NCBI GenBank assembly: GCA_031286615.1
Contig: JAITUA010000020.1
Span: forward strand, 1 to 64,000
DNA from: Chryseobacterium sp.
GTDB lineage: Bacteria > Bacteroidota > Bacteroidia > Flavobacteriales > Weeksellaceae
Length of the DNA: 64,000 nucleotides
Reading direction: 5' to 3'
The notes beneath the pieces are model-generated. The model ran no database searches. It saw only the letters and a program-made list of their open reading frames with translations, and had not been told where the DNA came from. Shown here piece by piece: positions 8,663 to 16,663 of the stretch (positions are counted from its first letter, which is position 1; each line of letters starts with the position of its first letter). Made by a program: the position numbers and the translations under genes.

Positions 8663-9874
8663 ATGGCAAAGGAAACGTTTAATCGTAACAAACCACACTT
8701 GAACATTGGTACTATTGGTCACGTTGACCATGGTAAAACTACTCTTACAGCTGCTATTTCTGCTGTATTAGCTAGCAAAGGTCTTGCTGAGAAAAAAGAC
8801 TTCTCTGCAATTGACTCTGCTCCAGAAGAAAAAGAAAGAGGTATTACTATCAATACTGCTCACATCGAATACGAAACTGAAAAAAGACACTATGCTCACG
8901 TTGACTGTCCAGGTCACGCCGACTATGTTAAGAACATGGTAACTGGTGCTGCTCAAATGGATGGAGCTATCGTAGTATGTGCTGCAACTGACGGTCCAAT
9001 GCCTCAGACTAGAGAACATATCCTACTTTGCCGTCAGGTAAACGTACCAAGAATCGTTGTTTTCATGAACAAAGTTGACATGGTAGATGATCCAGAGTTA
9101 TTAGAGCTTGTTGAAATGGAGCTTAGAGACTTATTATCTACTTACGAATTTGACGGAGACAACTCTCCAGTAATTCAAGGTTCTGCATTAGGAGCTCTTA
9201 CTGCAGCTACTGCATCTCCTGCTAATACAGAAGATAAGTGGTTCAAGAGCGTTGAAGAATTGATGAATGCTGTTGATACTTGGATCGAGCAACCACCAAG
9301 AGATACTGAAAAGCCATTCTTGATGCCAATCGAAGACGTATTCTCTATTACAGGTAGAGGTACTGTAGCAACTGGTAGAATCGAGGCTGGTGTTATCAAC
9401 ACTGGTGATCCAGTTGATATCGTAGGTATGGGTGATGAAAAATTAACTTCTACTATTACAGGAGTTGAGATGTTCAGAAAGATCCTAGATAGAGGTGAAG
9501 CTGGAGATAACGTAGGTCTATTGTTGAGAGGTATTGAAAAAACTGACATCAAGAGAGGTATGGTTATCGCTAAGAAAGATTCAGTTAAGCCACACAAAAA
9601 ATTCAAGGCTTCTGTTTATATCCTTTCTAAAGAAGAAGGTGGACGTCACACTCCATTCCACAACAAATACCGTCCTCAGTTCTACGTAAGAACTACTGAC
9701 GTTACAGGTGAGATCTTCTTACCAGAAGGTGTAGAAATGGTAATGCCTGGTGATAACTTAGAGATCACTGTAGAATTGTTACAACCAATCGCTCTTAACG
9801 TAGGTCTTAGATTTGCGATCAGAGAAGGAGGTAGAACAGTTGGTTCAGGTCAGGTTACTGAAATCCTAGACTAA
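8663..9874 (+). CDS. tuf: Elongation factor Tu
   Basis: This GTPase delivers aminoacyl-tRNA to the ribosome. The 403-residue protein has GHVDHGKT (G1), the switch-I ERGITI segment, DCPGHADY (G3) and NKVD (G4). Domains 2 and 3 are complete and end with the usual [15 protein letters not shown] tail. It is slightly longer than the 395-residue type because of an insertion near residues 175-190 (Ala/Thr-rich, before DKWF), as seen in Bacteroidota. Codon use is strongly restricted (AGA for Arg, TTA/CTT for Leu), as in a highly expressed gene. A terminator and tRNA-Trp follow. Confidence 0.99.
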   Translation: MAKETFNRNKPHLNIGTIGHVDHGKTTLTAAISAVLASKGLAEKKDFSAIDSAPEEKERGITINTAHIEYETEKRHYAHVDCPGHADYVKNMVTGAAQMDGAIVVCAATDGPMPQTREHILLCRQVNVPRIVVFMNKVDMVDDPELLELVEMELRDLLSTYEFDGDNSPVIQGSALGALTAATASPANTEDKWFKSVEELMNAVDTWIEQPPRDTEKPFLMPIEDVFSITGRGTVATGRIEAGVINTGDPVDIVGMGDEKLTSTITGVEMFRKILDRGEAGDNVGLLLRGIEKTDIKRGMVIAKKDSVKPHKKFKASVYILSKEEGGRHTPFHNKYRPQFYVRTTDVTGEIFLPEGVEMVMPGDNLEITVELLQPIALNVGLRFAIREGGRTVGSGQVTEILD

Positions 9875-9890
9875 TTATCTAAAAATAAAT

Positions 9891-9926
9891 AAAGGCTTCC
9901 GAAAGGAAACTCTCGGAAGCCTTTTT
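9891..9926 (+). terminator. tuf terminator
   Basis: AAAGGCTTCCGA (9891-9902) pairs with TCGGAAGCCTTT, followed by T residues. The stem is 12 bp and stops 4 nt before tRNA-Trp. Confidence 0.9.
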
Positions 9927-9930
9927 ATCT

Positions 9931-10001
9931 ACGGGCATCGTCCAATGGTAGGATACCGGTCTCCAAAACCGTTGATCAGGGTTCGAATCCTTGTGCCCGT
10001 G
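9931..10001 (+). tRNA. tRNA-Trp (anticodon CCA)
   Basis: Acceptor ACGGGCA pairs with TGCCCGT, discriminator G. The anticodon loop CTCCAAA carries CCA. The T-arm is AGGGTTCGAATCCTT. It sits 12 nt before secE, the conserved tRNA-Trp/secE/nusG arrangement of bacteria. Confidence 0.97.
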
Positions 10002-10013
10002 CAAATATAAATT

Positions 10014-10220
10014 ATGAGTTCATTTGTCGATTTTTTAAAAGGTTCTTATAACGAATTCAGACATAAAGTTGAATGGCCAAAGTGGGCTGACCTTCAGTCA
10101 TCTACTATTGTAGTGACTATTGCGACAGTGATTCTGGCATTATTCACTTTTGGAGTTGATGAATTGTTTTCTAAATCAATCAGCAACATCATAGGAATGC
10201 TAATCAACTTGTTCAATTAA
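10014..10220 (+). CDS. secE: Preprotein translocase subunit SecE
   Basis: A 68-residue small SecE, the clamp subunit of the SecYEG channel. It has an amphipathic cytoplasmic helix (about 1-30, with the family motif EFRHKVEWPKW) and one membrane segment (about 31-54). This is the short single-TM form usual outside Enterobacteria. It is placed between tRNA-Trp and nusG, as in most bacteria. Nineteen bases separate its stop from nusG, so the pair is very likely co-transcribed. Confidence 0.97.
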   Translation: MSSFVDFLKGSYNEFRHKVEWPKWADLQSSTIVVTIATVILALFTFGVDELFSKSISNIIGMLINLFN

Positions 10221-10239
10221 TTAAAAGTATTTTCCCATA

Positions 10240-10782
10240 ATGAGCGAATTGAAATGGTATGTGCTGAAAGCTATCAGCGGACAGGAAAATAAAGTGAAAA
10301 ACTATATTGAGACAGAAATCAAACGTCTAGGGTTTGATCAGTACGTTACTCAAGTGGTTATTCCTATGGAAAAGGTAATTCAAATTAGAAACGGAAAAAA
10401 AGTTCCTAAAGAGAGACCTTACTACCCTGGATACTTGATGATTGAAGCTGACCTGATGGGAGAGATTCCTCACGTTATCAAGAATATCCCCGGTGTTATT
10501 TCTTTCTTAAGTTTAACTAAAGGAGGTGATCCTGTTCCAATGAGAAAATCAGAGGTTAACAGAATGCTTGGAAGAATGGATGAACTTTCAGAATTTGCAA
10601 GCGATGTTGAAATTCCTTACGTAGTAGGTGAAAACGTTAAAGTAATCGATGGACCTTTCAACGGATTCAATGGTACAGTTGAGAAGATTCTTGAAGACAA
10701 AAAGAAAATTGAAGTTTCTGTATTGATCTTCGGTAGAAAAACTCCAATGGAACTAAGCTACATGCAAGTAGAAAAAGTATAA
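10240..10782 (+). CDS. nusG: Transcription termination/antitermination factor NusG
   Basis: A 180-residue two-domain transcription factor that bridges RNA polymerase to Rho or the ribosome. The N-terminal NGN domain (about 5-110) begins with KWYVLKAISGQENKV and includes the PGYLMIEADL segment. The C-terminal KOW domain (about 125-180) contains GENVKVIDGPFNGFNGTVE. Length is standard. In most genomes rplK follows directly; here a terminator and about 2.8 kb with three secreted-protein genes intervene, so nusG and rplK are separate transcripts. Confidence 0.98.
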   Translation: MSELKWYVLKAISGQENKVKNYIETEIKRLGFDQYVTQVVIPMEKVIQIRNGKKVPKERPYYPGYLMIEADLMGEIPHVIKNIPGVISFLSLTKGGDPVPMRKSEVNRMLGRMDELSEFASDVEIPYVVGENVKVIDGPFNGFNGTVEKILEDKKKIEVSVLIFGRKTPMELSYMQVEKV

Positions 10783-10801
10783 CAATTACTTATAAAAATA
10801 T

Positions 10802-10829
10802 AAAAAGACTGCTATTAAGCGGTCTTTTT
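10802..10829 (+). terminator. nusG terminator
   Basis: AAAAAGAC and GTCTTTTT, with inner GCT/AGC, fold around an ATTA loop and are followed by T residues. It closes the secE-nusG unit. Confidence 0.85.
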
Positions 10830-10896
10830 GCTTTTATAATACTTTATTGATTATATACAATTTTGTATTAATGCTGCTGTCTTATTATTATGACTC

Positions 10897-10992
10897 TGTC
10901 ATTCTGAATGTAACGTAATGAAATGAAGAACCCAGACTTTACATGAAATTCTTCCTTCGTCAGAAATCGAAGATTCGATGTTGGCAATGACA
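10897..10992. repeat. Degenerate dispersed palindromic repeat (TGTCATTCTGA...AATGACA type)
   Basis: The element opens with TGTCATTCTGAATG and closes with GCAATGACA, so the ends are inverted (TGTCATT/AATGACA). In between are GAAGAA and ATTCTTCCTTCGTCAGAA. This resembles an intergenic repeat I have seen in many Flavobacteriia genomes, a non-autonomous, possibly REP-like element. It lies in the 490-nt gap between nusG and the first secreted-protein gene; no other gene is seen there. Confidence 0.55.
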
Positions 10993-11189
10993 ATGGTGTA
11001 AAATTATATATAATCGTCTAAAAAATTATGGTATTGTCTTTTATTAAAGATATCTTGTTGATTTCTTCTACAATGAAATTTTTTAATTTAATTGCTTTCT
11101 TTTTATTTTTTTTGCTTTAAAATTCTTTCCAATTCATTAATTTACTTTCAGATGGCATAGTTCTTGCAACCAAGCTGTTAAATAATCCA

Positions 11190-11252
11190 TAAATTTTATG
11201 TTTTTTTATTTCATACACTGTTTACAGGCGTATGGTAAATTTTATGTTTTTT
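11190..11252 (+). repeat. 17-bp direct repeat upstream of the secreted-protein cluster
   Basis: TAAATTTTATGTTTTTT occurs at 11190-11206 and again at 11236-11252, 46 bp apart start to start. It could be a duplicated binding site or a trace of a rearrangement at this junction. Confidence 0.6.
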
Positions 11253-11319
11253 ACTTAAAAAAATATAAAGTTTGGGATTATCTATTCAAAACACAAGCCT
11301 TATATAAACACATAACTCA

Positions 11320-11940
11320 ATGACAAAAATTATTTCGATGGTCATTCTTGTGGGTACCTCCGTACTTGCGAGTGCGCAGGTTGGTATCAACACTGCGAAT
11401 CCTGAAAAAGAGCTTACCGTGAACGGTACAATGAAGACATCAGGAGTTGTTTTCAAGCAACCTATGGAGAAATTGAAAGCGGATGAGAATTACACTTTCA
11501 TTATCAAATCTCCAGCTCCGGAAAACAAAATTACGGCGTACAACGATTCCTTTGTACCCAATTCTCCGGCACCTATTAATCTTATTCAATTTAAAATTAC
11601 CTGCGATCCTTCAGACAAGGATTGGGTAAACCAATTTGACACAAAGATCAATTCTAGTAAATTTTTGGTGGTAATTTCTTCCTTTGGATTTACGCAGCCT
11701 ACAAGAACTTTTTCTGCGGATTGGCTTACACCTGTCCCTCAGATTTTTGCTTATTCTGCAGGAGGAACATGGAAACTTAAAGCAGATTATCAGGGGTTTT
11801 CTCCGGATGCCTCTTTTCCTACAGGAGTCTGGACACTGAATTTGCTGGTATTCGACAGATCCTATGCCAAAGATTTTAATTCTACACAAAGCCTTAATGC
11901 TTCAACAACGGGTGCTGCTGCAGCTCCATTAATTCAATAA
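11320..11940 (+). CDS. Secreted protein with QVGINT motif, paralogue 1 of 3
   Basis: A 206-residue exported protein with signal peptide about 1-19 (SASA|Q). The mature end reads QVGINTANPEKELTVNGT, a segment common at the N-terminus of secreted or fibre-like proteins in Chryseobacterium and relatives. The body has KFLVVISSFGF and later GVWTLNLLVFDRSYAKDF, blocks that recur in the next two genes, so all three share one predicted beta-rich fold. No T9SS tail, lipobox or TM segment is present, so the protein may be periplasmic or released. Function is not recognised. Next gene is 12 nt away. Confidence 0.8.
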   Translation: MTKIISMVILVGTSVLASAQVGINTANPEKELTVNGTMKTSGVVFKQPMEKLKADENYTFIIKSPAPENKITAYNDSFVPNSPAPINLIQFKITCDPSDKDWVNQFDTKINSSKFLVVISSFGFTQPTRTFSADWLTPVPQIFAYSAGGTWKLKADYQGFSPDASFPTGVWTLNLLVFDRSYAKDFNSTQSLNASTTGAAAAPLIQ

Positions 11941-11952
11941 AACAAATACTTT

Positions 11953-12600
11953 ATGAAAAAAATTATTGCGATACTCTTTACGGGTTTTGCTGCTTTAAGC
12001 ATTAATGCGCAAGTTGGAATTAATACTAGCACACCCAAAGGAACTCTCGATGTTGAAGGAGAAACACTTGTAGAGTCTTATTTAATAGATACTGAAAATA
12101 CAAAGGCAAGCGGAAACTATCTTCTTCTTACCCGTTCAAAAGATACTTCACCGGTAGGTAAAGTAAAGCTGCTGGATATATCGCTCCGTAATGTAGCTCC
12201 TGTAAATATATATAATATTGTATTGAAAAATGTGAGACAGGATGAAGTTGTAAATCTCAATACAGGATTAGATGTAAGTAAATATGTAGTGGCCATTACA
12301 GGTGCAGTTTTTACAGAAGCGGTGTCGGCAGCTAATACGACGACTAACCCGAAATCATATGGTTCTTATTCTACTGAAGTTACTCAGGTAGCAAGTGGAG
12401 GTAAAAATTACCATGCTGTTAATTTAAGCTTTAAAGGAGCCGGTACCGTTTCATCTCAAAATGGAACATGGACTCTTACCCTGAATGTCTTTGAAAAATC
12501 ATTAGTAAAAGACTGGGGAACTTTCAATGGCTCAGTTTCAGCATCTGCTTCACCGGCTTATTCGGGAGTATCAACCAACACGCCGCTAGGGCTTCAATAA
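11953..12600 (+). CDS. Secreted protein with QVGINT motif, paralogue 2 of 3
   Basis: A 215-residue exported protein with signal peptide about 1-19 (INA|Q) followed by QVGINTSTPKGTLDVEGE. It aligns by eye with its neighbours at KYVVAITGAVF (compare KFLVVISSFGF) and GTWTLTLNVFEKSLVKDW (compare GVWTLNLLVFDRSYAKDF). The C-terminus is Ser/Ala/Thr-rich with no sorting domain. The 12-nt and 6-nt gaps on either side show one transcript. Function is unknown; a surface or matrix structural role is a guess from composition. Confidence 0.8.
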   Translation: MKKIIAILFTGFAALSINAQVGINTSTPKGTLDVEGETLVESYLIDTENTKASGNYLLLTRSKDTSPVGKVKLLDISLRNVAPVNIYNIVLKNVRQDEVVNLNTGLDVSKYVVAITGAVFTEAVSAANTTTNPKSYGSYSTEVTQVASGGKNYHAVNLSFKGAGTVSSQNGTWTLTLNVFEKSLVKDWGTFNGSVSASASPAYSGVSTNTPLGLQ

Positions 12601-12606
12601 AAAACT

Positions 12607-13275
12607 ATGAAAAGAAAAATTTATATTACAATAATCATGTTTCTGGGGATATTTTTGAATGCCCAAAAAGGAAACGTTGGGATAAACACCGCTAATCCTA
12701 CAGAAACACTTGACGTTAACGGAAAAACATACACGAATTCATTATATCTGAGAAATCCGGGTGAGCCTACCATGACGGGAGGTAGCTTTTTAGCAACTTC
12801 ACAGAATGGTTTGCAATTGTATGACCCTGCCTTGGAAAGCAGTGGATTGTTCAATTACCTTAAACTTAGCCTTACCGGAATATCAGGAGCGGGAATTACA
12901 GATTATGATACCAAAATTGATGCAAATAACTTTTTGGTTGTGCTTCATAACTACTCATTCAAACTGAATGACGGGAATACCAATGTAATGCTTGATTATG
13001 GTGACAATGGTATTAATGATAACAAACAAGGGTCACCTGATGTGGTAGCTTTCAAAAGTAACGGAACATGGCATATCAGAGCAAGATTTACAGACAGTAG
13101 AATTATTGCTGTGAATTCATCCAATCCATCAAGAAGCTACAATAACTTTACGGTAGATCTTTATCTGATGGCCTACAGAAGACTGATTACAAAACAAAAT
13201 ATCAGTGATGTTAATGCTGATCTTGGCGGGAATAATGGTTCTAATCAAACGATTACCAAACCATCAGGTTTTTAG
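12607..13275 (+). CDS. Secreted protein with VGINT motif, paralogue 3 of 3
   Basis: A 222-residue exported protein with signal peptide about 1-19 (LNA|Q), then VGINTANPTETLDVNGK. NFLVVLHNYSF and FTVDLYLMAYRRLITKQ correspond to the conserved blocks of the two preceding proteins, but it is the most divergent and is Asn/Gly-rich near its end. There is no sorting tail or membrane anchor. It starts 6 nt after the previous stop and is followed by a terminator. Function is not recognised. Confidence 0.8.
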   Translation: MKRKIYITIIMFLGIFLNAQKGNVGINTANPTETLDVNGKTYTNSLYLRNPGEPTMTGGSFLATSQNGLQLYDPALESSGLFNYLKLSLTGISGAGITDYDTKIDANNFLVVLHNYSFKLNDGNTNVMLDYGDNGINDNKQGSPDVVAFKSNGTWHIRARFTDSRIIAVNSSNPSRSYNNFTVDLYLMAYRRLITKQNISDVNADLGGNNGSNQTITKPSGF

Positions 13276-13296
13276 TGATTTTTTGAATCAATAAAT

Positions 13297-13330
13297 AAAA
13301 AAGAAGAGCAAATATATGTTCTTCTTTTTT
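13297..13330 (+). terminator. Terminator after the secreted-protein trio
   Basis: AAAAAAGAAGA pairs with TCTTCTTTTTT over 11 bp. The A/T flanks make it bidirectional in principle. It insulates the trio from rplK. Confidence 0.8.
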
Positions 13331-13469
13331 GGTTAAAAGGTTTACGTTTTAAAATTTAGTGGGATATATTTCAAAATCCTCTCGAAAGAGAACATTGTAA
13401 AAGCAGATCTAAAAAAAATTCTGTATGTCAATTATTTTTTTAAAACTTTTTAAAAATCAGCAATTTCCA

Positions 13470-13500
13470 TTTGCTATTTCAAAAATATTTTATACTTTTG
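13470..13500 (+). promoter_or_regulatory. rplKAJL promoter
   Basis: TTTG (13470-13473), a 19-nt spacer and TACTTTTG (13493-13500) give an exact Bacteroidota promoter. The start site would be near 13505, giving a leader of about 90 nt before rplK in which L1 or other autoregulation could act. Confidence 0.85.
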
Positions 13501-13597
13501 CAGTCCAAAAAGTAGGTTTATTGTTATGTGAGTGCATAACCTGCTGAATAATAAATGCTTCCAAACTCATTAATTATTCAAATTTAAAAAACAAACA

Positions 13598-14041
13598 ATG
13601 GCTAAGAAAGTCTTTAAAATGGTAAAGCTTCAGGTGAAAGGTGGCGCAGCTAACCCTTCTCCACCAGTAGGTCCAGCATTGGGTTCTGCAGGTGTGAACA
13701 TCATGGAGTTTTGTAAGCAATTTAACGGAAGAACCCAAGATAAGCCAGGGCAAGTTTTACCTGTAGTAATTACAGTATACGAAGACAAATCTTTTGAATT
13801 CGTTATTAAAACTCCACCTGCAGCAATCCAGTTAATGGATGCAGCTAAGATCAAGGGAGGTTCTGGTGAACCAAACAGAAACAAAGTAGGTTCTGTAACT
13901 TGGGAACAAGTAAAGAAAATCGCTGAAGATAAAATGGCGGATCTTAACTGTTTTACAACAGACTCTGCAATTTCTATGGTTGCAGGTACTGCTAGATCTA
14001 TGGGATTAAGAGTAACAGGAACTAAACCAACTAACGCTTAA
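13598..14041 (+). CDS. rplK: 50S ribosomal protein L11
   Basis: A 147-residue L11, part of the GTPase-associated centre where it binds the 23S rRNA thiostrepton loop. The N-terminal domain holds the proline-rich [16 protein letters not shown] segment; the C-terminal RNA-binding domain holds [19 protein letters not shown] and the final [14 protein letters not shown] [12 protein letters not shown] block. Length is standard. It leads the L11-L1-L10-L12 operon, with only 11 nt to rplA, and has its own promoter because nusG is terminated far upstream. Confidence 0.99.
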   Translation: MAKKVFKMVKLQVKGGAANPSPPVGPALGSAGVNIMEFCKQFNGRTQDKPGQVLPVVITVYEDKSFEFVIKTPPAAIQLMDAAKIKGGSGEPNRNKVGSVTWEQVKKIAEDKMADLNCFTTDSAISMVAGTARSMGLRVTGTKPTNA

Positions 14042-14052
14042 AACTTAAAGAA

Positions 14053-14745
14053 ATGGCAAAATTAACTAAAAAGCAAAAGGAAGCTTTAAGCAAAGTAGAA
14101 AAAGGAAGAATCTATAACCTTGAAGAAGGTTCAGCTCTTGTAAAGGAGGTGAACACTACAAAGTTTGATGCTTCTGTAGATATCGCTGTAAGATTAGGTG
14201 TAGACCCAAGAAAAGCAAACCAAATGGTAAGAGGTGTTGTATCTCTTCCTCACGGTACTGGTAAAGATGTTAAAGTATTAGCTCTTGTAACTCCAGATAA
14301 AGAAGCAGAAGCTAAAGCTGCTGGTGCTGACTATGTAGGTCTTGACGAATATTTACAAAAAATCAAAGAAGGTTGGACAGATGTTGACGTTATCGTTACT
14401 ATGCCAGCTGTAATGGGTAAATTAGGTCCATTAGGTAGAGTATTAGGTCCAAGAGGTTTAATGCCAAACCCTAAATCAGGAACTGTAACAATGGAAATTG
14501 GTAAAGCAGTAACTGAAGTGAAAGCAGGTAAAATTGATTTCAAAGTAGACAAGTATGGTATCATCCACGCTGGTATTGGTAAAGTATCTTTCGATGCTGC
14601 TAAAATCAAAGAAAATGCGCAGGAATTGATCTCTACATTGATCAAAATGAAGCCAACTGCTGCTAAAGGAACTTATGTAAAAAGCATTTATTTGTCTTCT
14701 ACAATGAGCCCTGGTATTGCAATCGATACTAAATCTGTTAACTAA
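14053..14745 (+). CDS. rplA: 50S ribosomal protein L1
   Basis: A 230-residue L1, the mobile stalk protein of the large subunit. The family signature near residues 118-140 reads [25 protein letters not shown] in two overlapping parts (for example [11 protein letters not shown]), and the [17 protein letters not shown] strand follows. In other bacteria L1 represses its own operon by binding the rplK leader; the 90-nt leader here would allow that, though I did not identify the site. It is 17 nt from rplJ. Confidence 0.99.
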   Translation: MAKLTKKQKEALSKVEKGRIYNLEEGSALVKEVNTTKFDASVDIAVRLGVDPRKANQMVRGVVSLPHGTGKDVKVLALVTPDKEAEAKAAGADYVGLDEYLQKIKEGWTDVDVIVTMPAVMGKLGPLGRVLGPRGLMPNPKSGTVTMEIGKAVTEVKAGKIDFKVDKYGIIHAGIGKVSFDAAKIKENAQELISTLIKMKPTAAKGTYVKSIYLSSTMSPGIAIDTKSVN

Positions 14746-14762
14746 TATAAATCCTTAAGACA

Positions 14763-15350
14763 ATGACAAAAGACCAAAAAGTTGTAGCAATACAAGAGAT
14801 CAAAGACTTGCTTCAGGATGCAAAAGTAGTATACGTAGCAGATCTAGACGGTTTGAACGCTGCGAAGTCTTCAGAATTCAGAAGACAGGCTTTCAAGCAA
14901 AATATCAAAGTGAAAGTTGTAAAAAATACACTTTTACAAAAAGCAATGGAGCAGATTGAAGGAGTAGATTACTCTGAAATGTTCCAGACTTTTAAAGGAA
15001 ACTCTGCATTAATGATTTCTGAGACTGCAAACGGTCCAGCAAAATTAATCCAAGGTTTCAGAAAGAAAGAAGAAAAGCCAGCTTTAAAGTCTGCTTTTGT
15101 TCAGGAAACTTTCTACGTTGGAGACGAAAACTTATCTGCACTTGCTAACATCAAGTCTAGAGAAGAAATGATCGGAGAAATCATCGGATTACTTCAATCT
15201 CCAATTCAAAGAGTTGTTTCTGCTCTTCAAAACAAATCTGAAACTGTAGAAGCTAAAGCTGAAGAAGCTGCTGCTCCTGCTGTTGAAGAAACTCCTGCTG
15301 AAGCTCCGGAAGCTGCTGCAGAAAGCACTGAAGAAACAAGTGCTGAATAA
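14763..15350 (+). CDS. rplJ: 50S ribosomal protein L10
   Basis: A 195-residue L10, which anchors L7/L12 dimers to the ribosome. The globular N-terminal domain includes the RNA-binding stretch KVKVVKNTLLQKAMEQ. The helix that carries L12 dimers lies near residues 140-160. The C-terminal tail from about 162 is an Ala/Glu-rich extension (repeated EEAAAP/EAPEAAAE-like units) that adds about 25 residues to the usual length. Such acidic low-complexity tails are seen in some Flavobacteriia. Confidence 0.98.
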   Translation: MTKDQKVVAIQEIKDLLQDAKVVYVADLDGLNAAKSSEFRRQAFKQNIKVKVVKNTLLQKAMEQIEGVDYSEMFQTFKGNSALMISETANGPAKLIQGFRKKEEKPALKSAFVQETFYVGDENLSALANIKSREEMIGEIIGLLQSPIQRVVSALQNKSETVEAKAEEAAAPAVEETPAEAPEAAAESTEETSAE

Positions 15351-15396
15351 TTACACTCAAGAAATTAAATAAATAATCAACAAAAACATTACAACA

Positions 15397-15762
15397 ATGT
15401 CAGATTTAAAAAATTTAGCTGAAACGCTAGTAAACTTAACAGTAAAAGACGTAAACGAATTAGCAACTATCCTTAAGGATGAGTACGGAATTGAGCCAGC
15501 TGCTGCTGCTGTAGTAGTTGCTGCAGGTGGTGGTGAAGCTGCTGAAGAAAAAACTGAATTCGACGTAATTCTTAAGTCTGCAGGTGCTTCTAAATTAGCT
15601 ATCGTTAAATTAGTAAAAGATTTAACTGGTGCTGGTCTTAAAGAAGCTAAAGATATCGTAGATGGTGCTCCTGCTCCAATCAAAACAGGTATCTCTAAAG
15701 ACGAAGCTGAAGCTCTTAAGAAGCAATTAGAAGAAGCTGGTGCTGAAGTAGAATTGAAATAA
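15397..15762 (+). CDS. rplL: 50S ribosomal protein L7/L12
   Basis: A 121-residue L7/L12 stalk protein that recruits translation GTPases. The N-terminal dimerisation helices (about 1-33), the Ala/Gly hinge ([17 protein letters not shown]) and the C-terminal domain with [27 protein letters not shown] are all present. A perfect palindrome terminator follows within 25 nt, so transcription does not obviously run into rpoB, which lies 5.1 kb away instead of the usual few hundred bases. Confidence 0.99.
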   Translation: MSDLKNLAETLVNLTVKDVNELATILKDEYGIEPAAAAVVVAAGGGEAAEEKTEFDVILKSAGASKLAIVKLVKDLTGAGLKEAKDIVDGAPAPIKTGISKDEAEALKKQLEEAGAEVELK

Positions 15763-15785
15763 TTTCAATTTTATTATAAATATAG

Positions 15786-15813
15786 AAGCCCGGGCAATTG
15801 CCCGGGCTTTTTT
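15786..15813 (+). terminator. rplL terminator (perfect palindrome)
   Basis: AAGCCCGGGCAA followed directly by TTGCCCGGGCTT is a perfect 24-bp palindrome ending in TTTT. It is GC-rich against an AT-rich background and should be a very strong terminator. The stretch 15814-15981 beyond it is extremely AT-rich and holds nothing else that I can name. Confidence 0.92.
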
Positions 15814-15981
15814 GTATGTAAGTCTTTGTAAATGCGTATGTTATTTTGCAATAGTATTTAAATATTATTAATTCTTTCTTTGTTATATTTTAATATGGTT
15901 ATTTATTTACTAAAAATTAACATAATATTTTATTTGTATTTTATTATTCATTAATTTTGTTTGATTTTTTAACAATAAAGT

Positions 15982-16011
15982 ATTGTTTTGGTTGAAAAAA
16001 TGCTATATTTG
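15982..16011 (+). promoter_or_regulatory. Putative promoter of the surface-protein insert between rplL and rpoB
   Basis: ATTG (15982-15985), an 18-nt spacer and TATATTTG (16004-16011) resemble a promoter with an exact -7 element. It would start transcription near 16017, ahead of an uncertain small reading frame and of the YadA-head-like gene. Confidence 0.55.
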
Positions 16012-16035
16012 TACCGAAAAAAAACACAACATAAC

Positions 16036-16533
16036 TTGGATAGAAATTATTTTCTTTCCTATGGTCACAAGATTACACTTTTGTTACTTCTGGTGGCTGT
16101 TGGAAAATTAAACGCTAAGTTTATACCTGGCACAATAAGTATGACTGAATCACCTTATTGCACAGCTATAAATAATCATCCACAGCGATGCTTAGCTGAT
16201 GCTTCAGTTCATCTGACCGAAGCAGGAAATGATTTGACAGCTGCAAACAAATTGTCTGCTGTTCAAAATGAAACCTTTGCATTCTATAGCAATAGCAAGC
16301 AACACAGTTTTTCCTTTTTTAATAATAGCAGTATTCACTTATTTCTCCTGAGGGATATAAGGTCTGCCACTGTATGGATTCAATGGGCTTTTTCACACTC
16401 TGTCTGCAAAGAATATATTTTCCTGACATTTAATGAAGTCCGAAAGTTTTGTGTCAATTCTTTTAAACTTGTTGATGGCTTTAAGTTTATTATTAAAATT
16501 CCTGATAAATTAATCCATTCTTTTATCTCCTAA
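16036..16533 (+). CDS. Hypothetical protein, uncertain coding region
   Basis: The frame stays open from 15988 to 16533, but the TTG and ATG candidates at 15988 and 16000 overlap or precede the predicted promoter -7 element. The TTG at 16036 is the first start lying inside the transcript. It gives 165 residues beginning with a signal-peptide-like stretch (HKITLLLLLVAVGKLNA). The rest is Ser/Asn/Phe-rich with four Cys and no recognised domain. Codon use is less biased than in the neighbours. It could be a real small secreted protein, a decayed gene, or a leader of the next gene. Confidence 0.3.
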   Translation: MDRNYFLSYGHKITLLLLLVAVGKLNAKFIPGTISMTESPYCTAINNHPQRCLADASVHLTEAGNDLTAANKLSAVQNETFAFYSNSKQHSFSFFNNSSIHLFLLRDIRSATVWIQWAFSHSVCKEYIFLTFNEVRKFCVNSFKLVDGFKFIIKIPDKLIHSFIS

Positions 16534-16663
16534 TATCTCTAACAATCTTATGCGCTTTCTTACAGTACTATCTGTTATTTCATTTATTATTTGAATGAGA
16601 ATGCCCGAGAATTGCCTTTTCAAAAAAACACATACACATAAAAAACAGCAAATATCATTAGAC

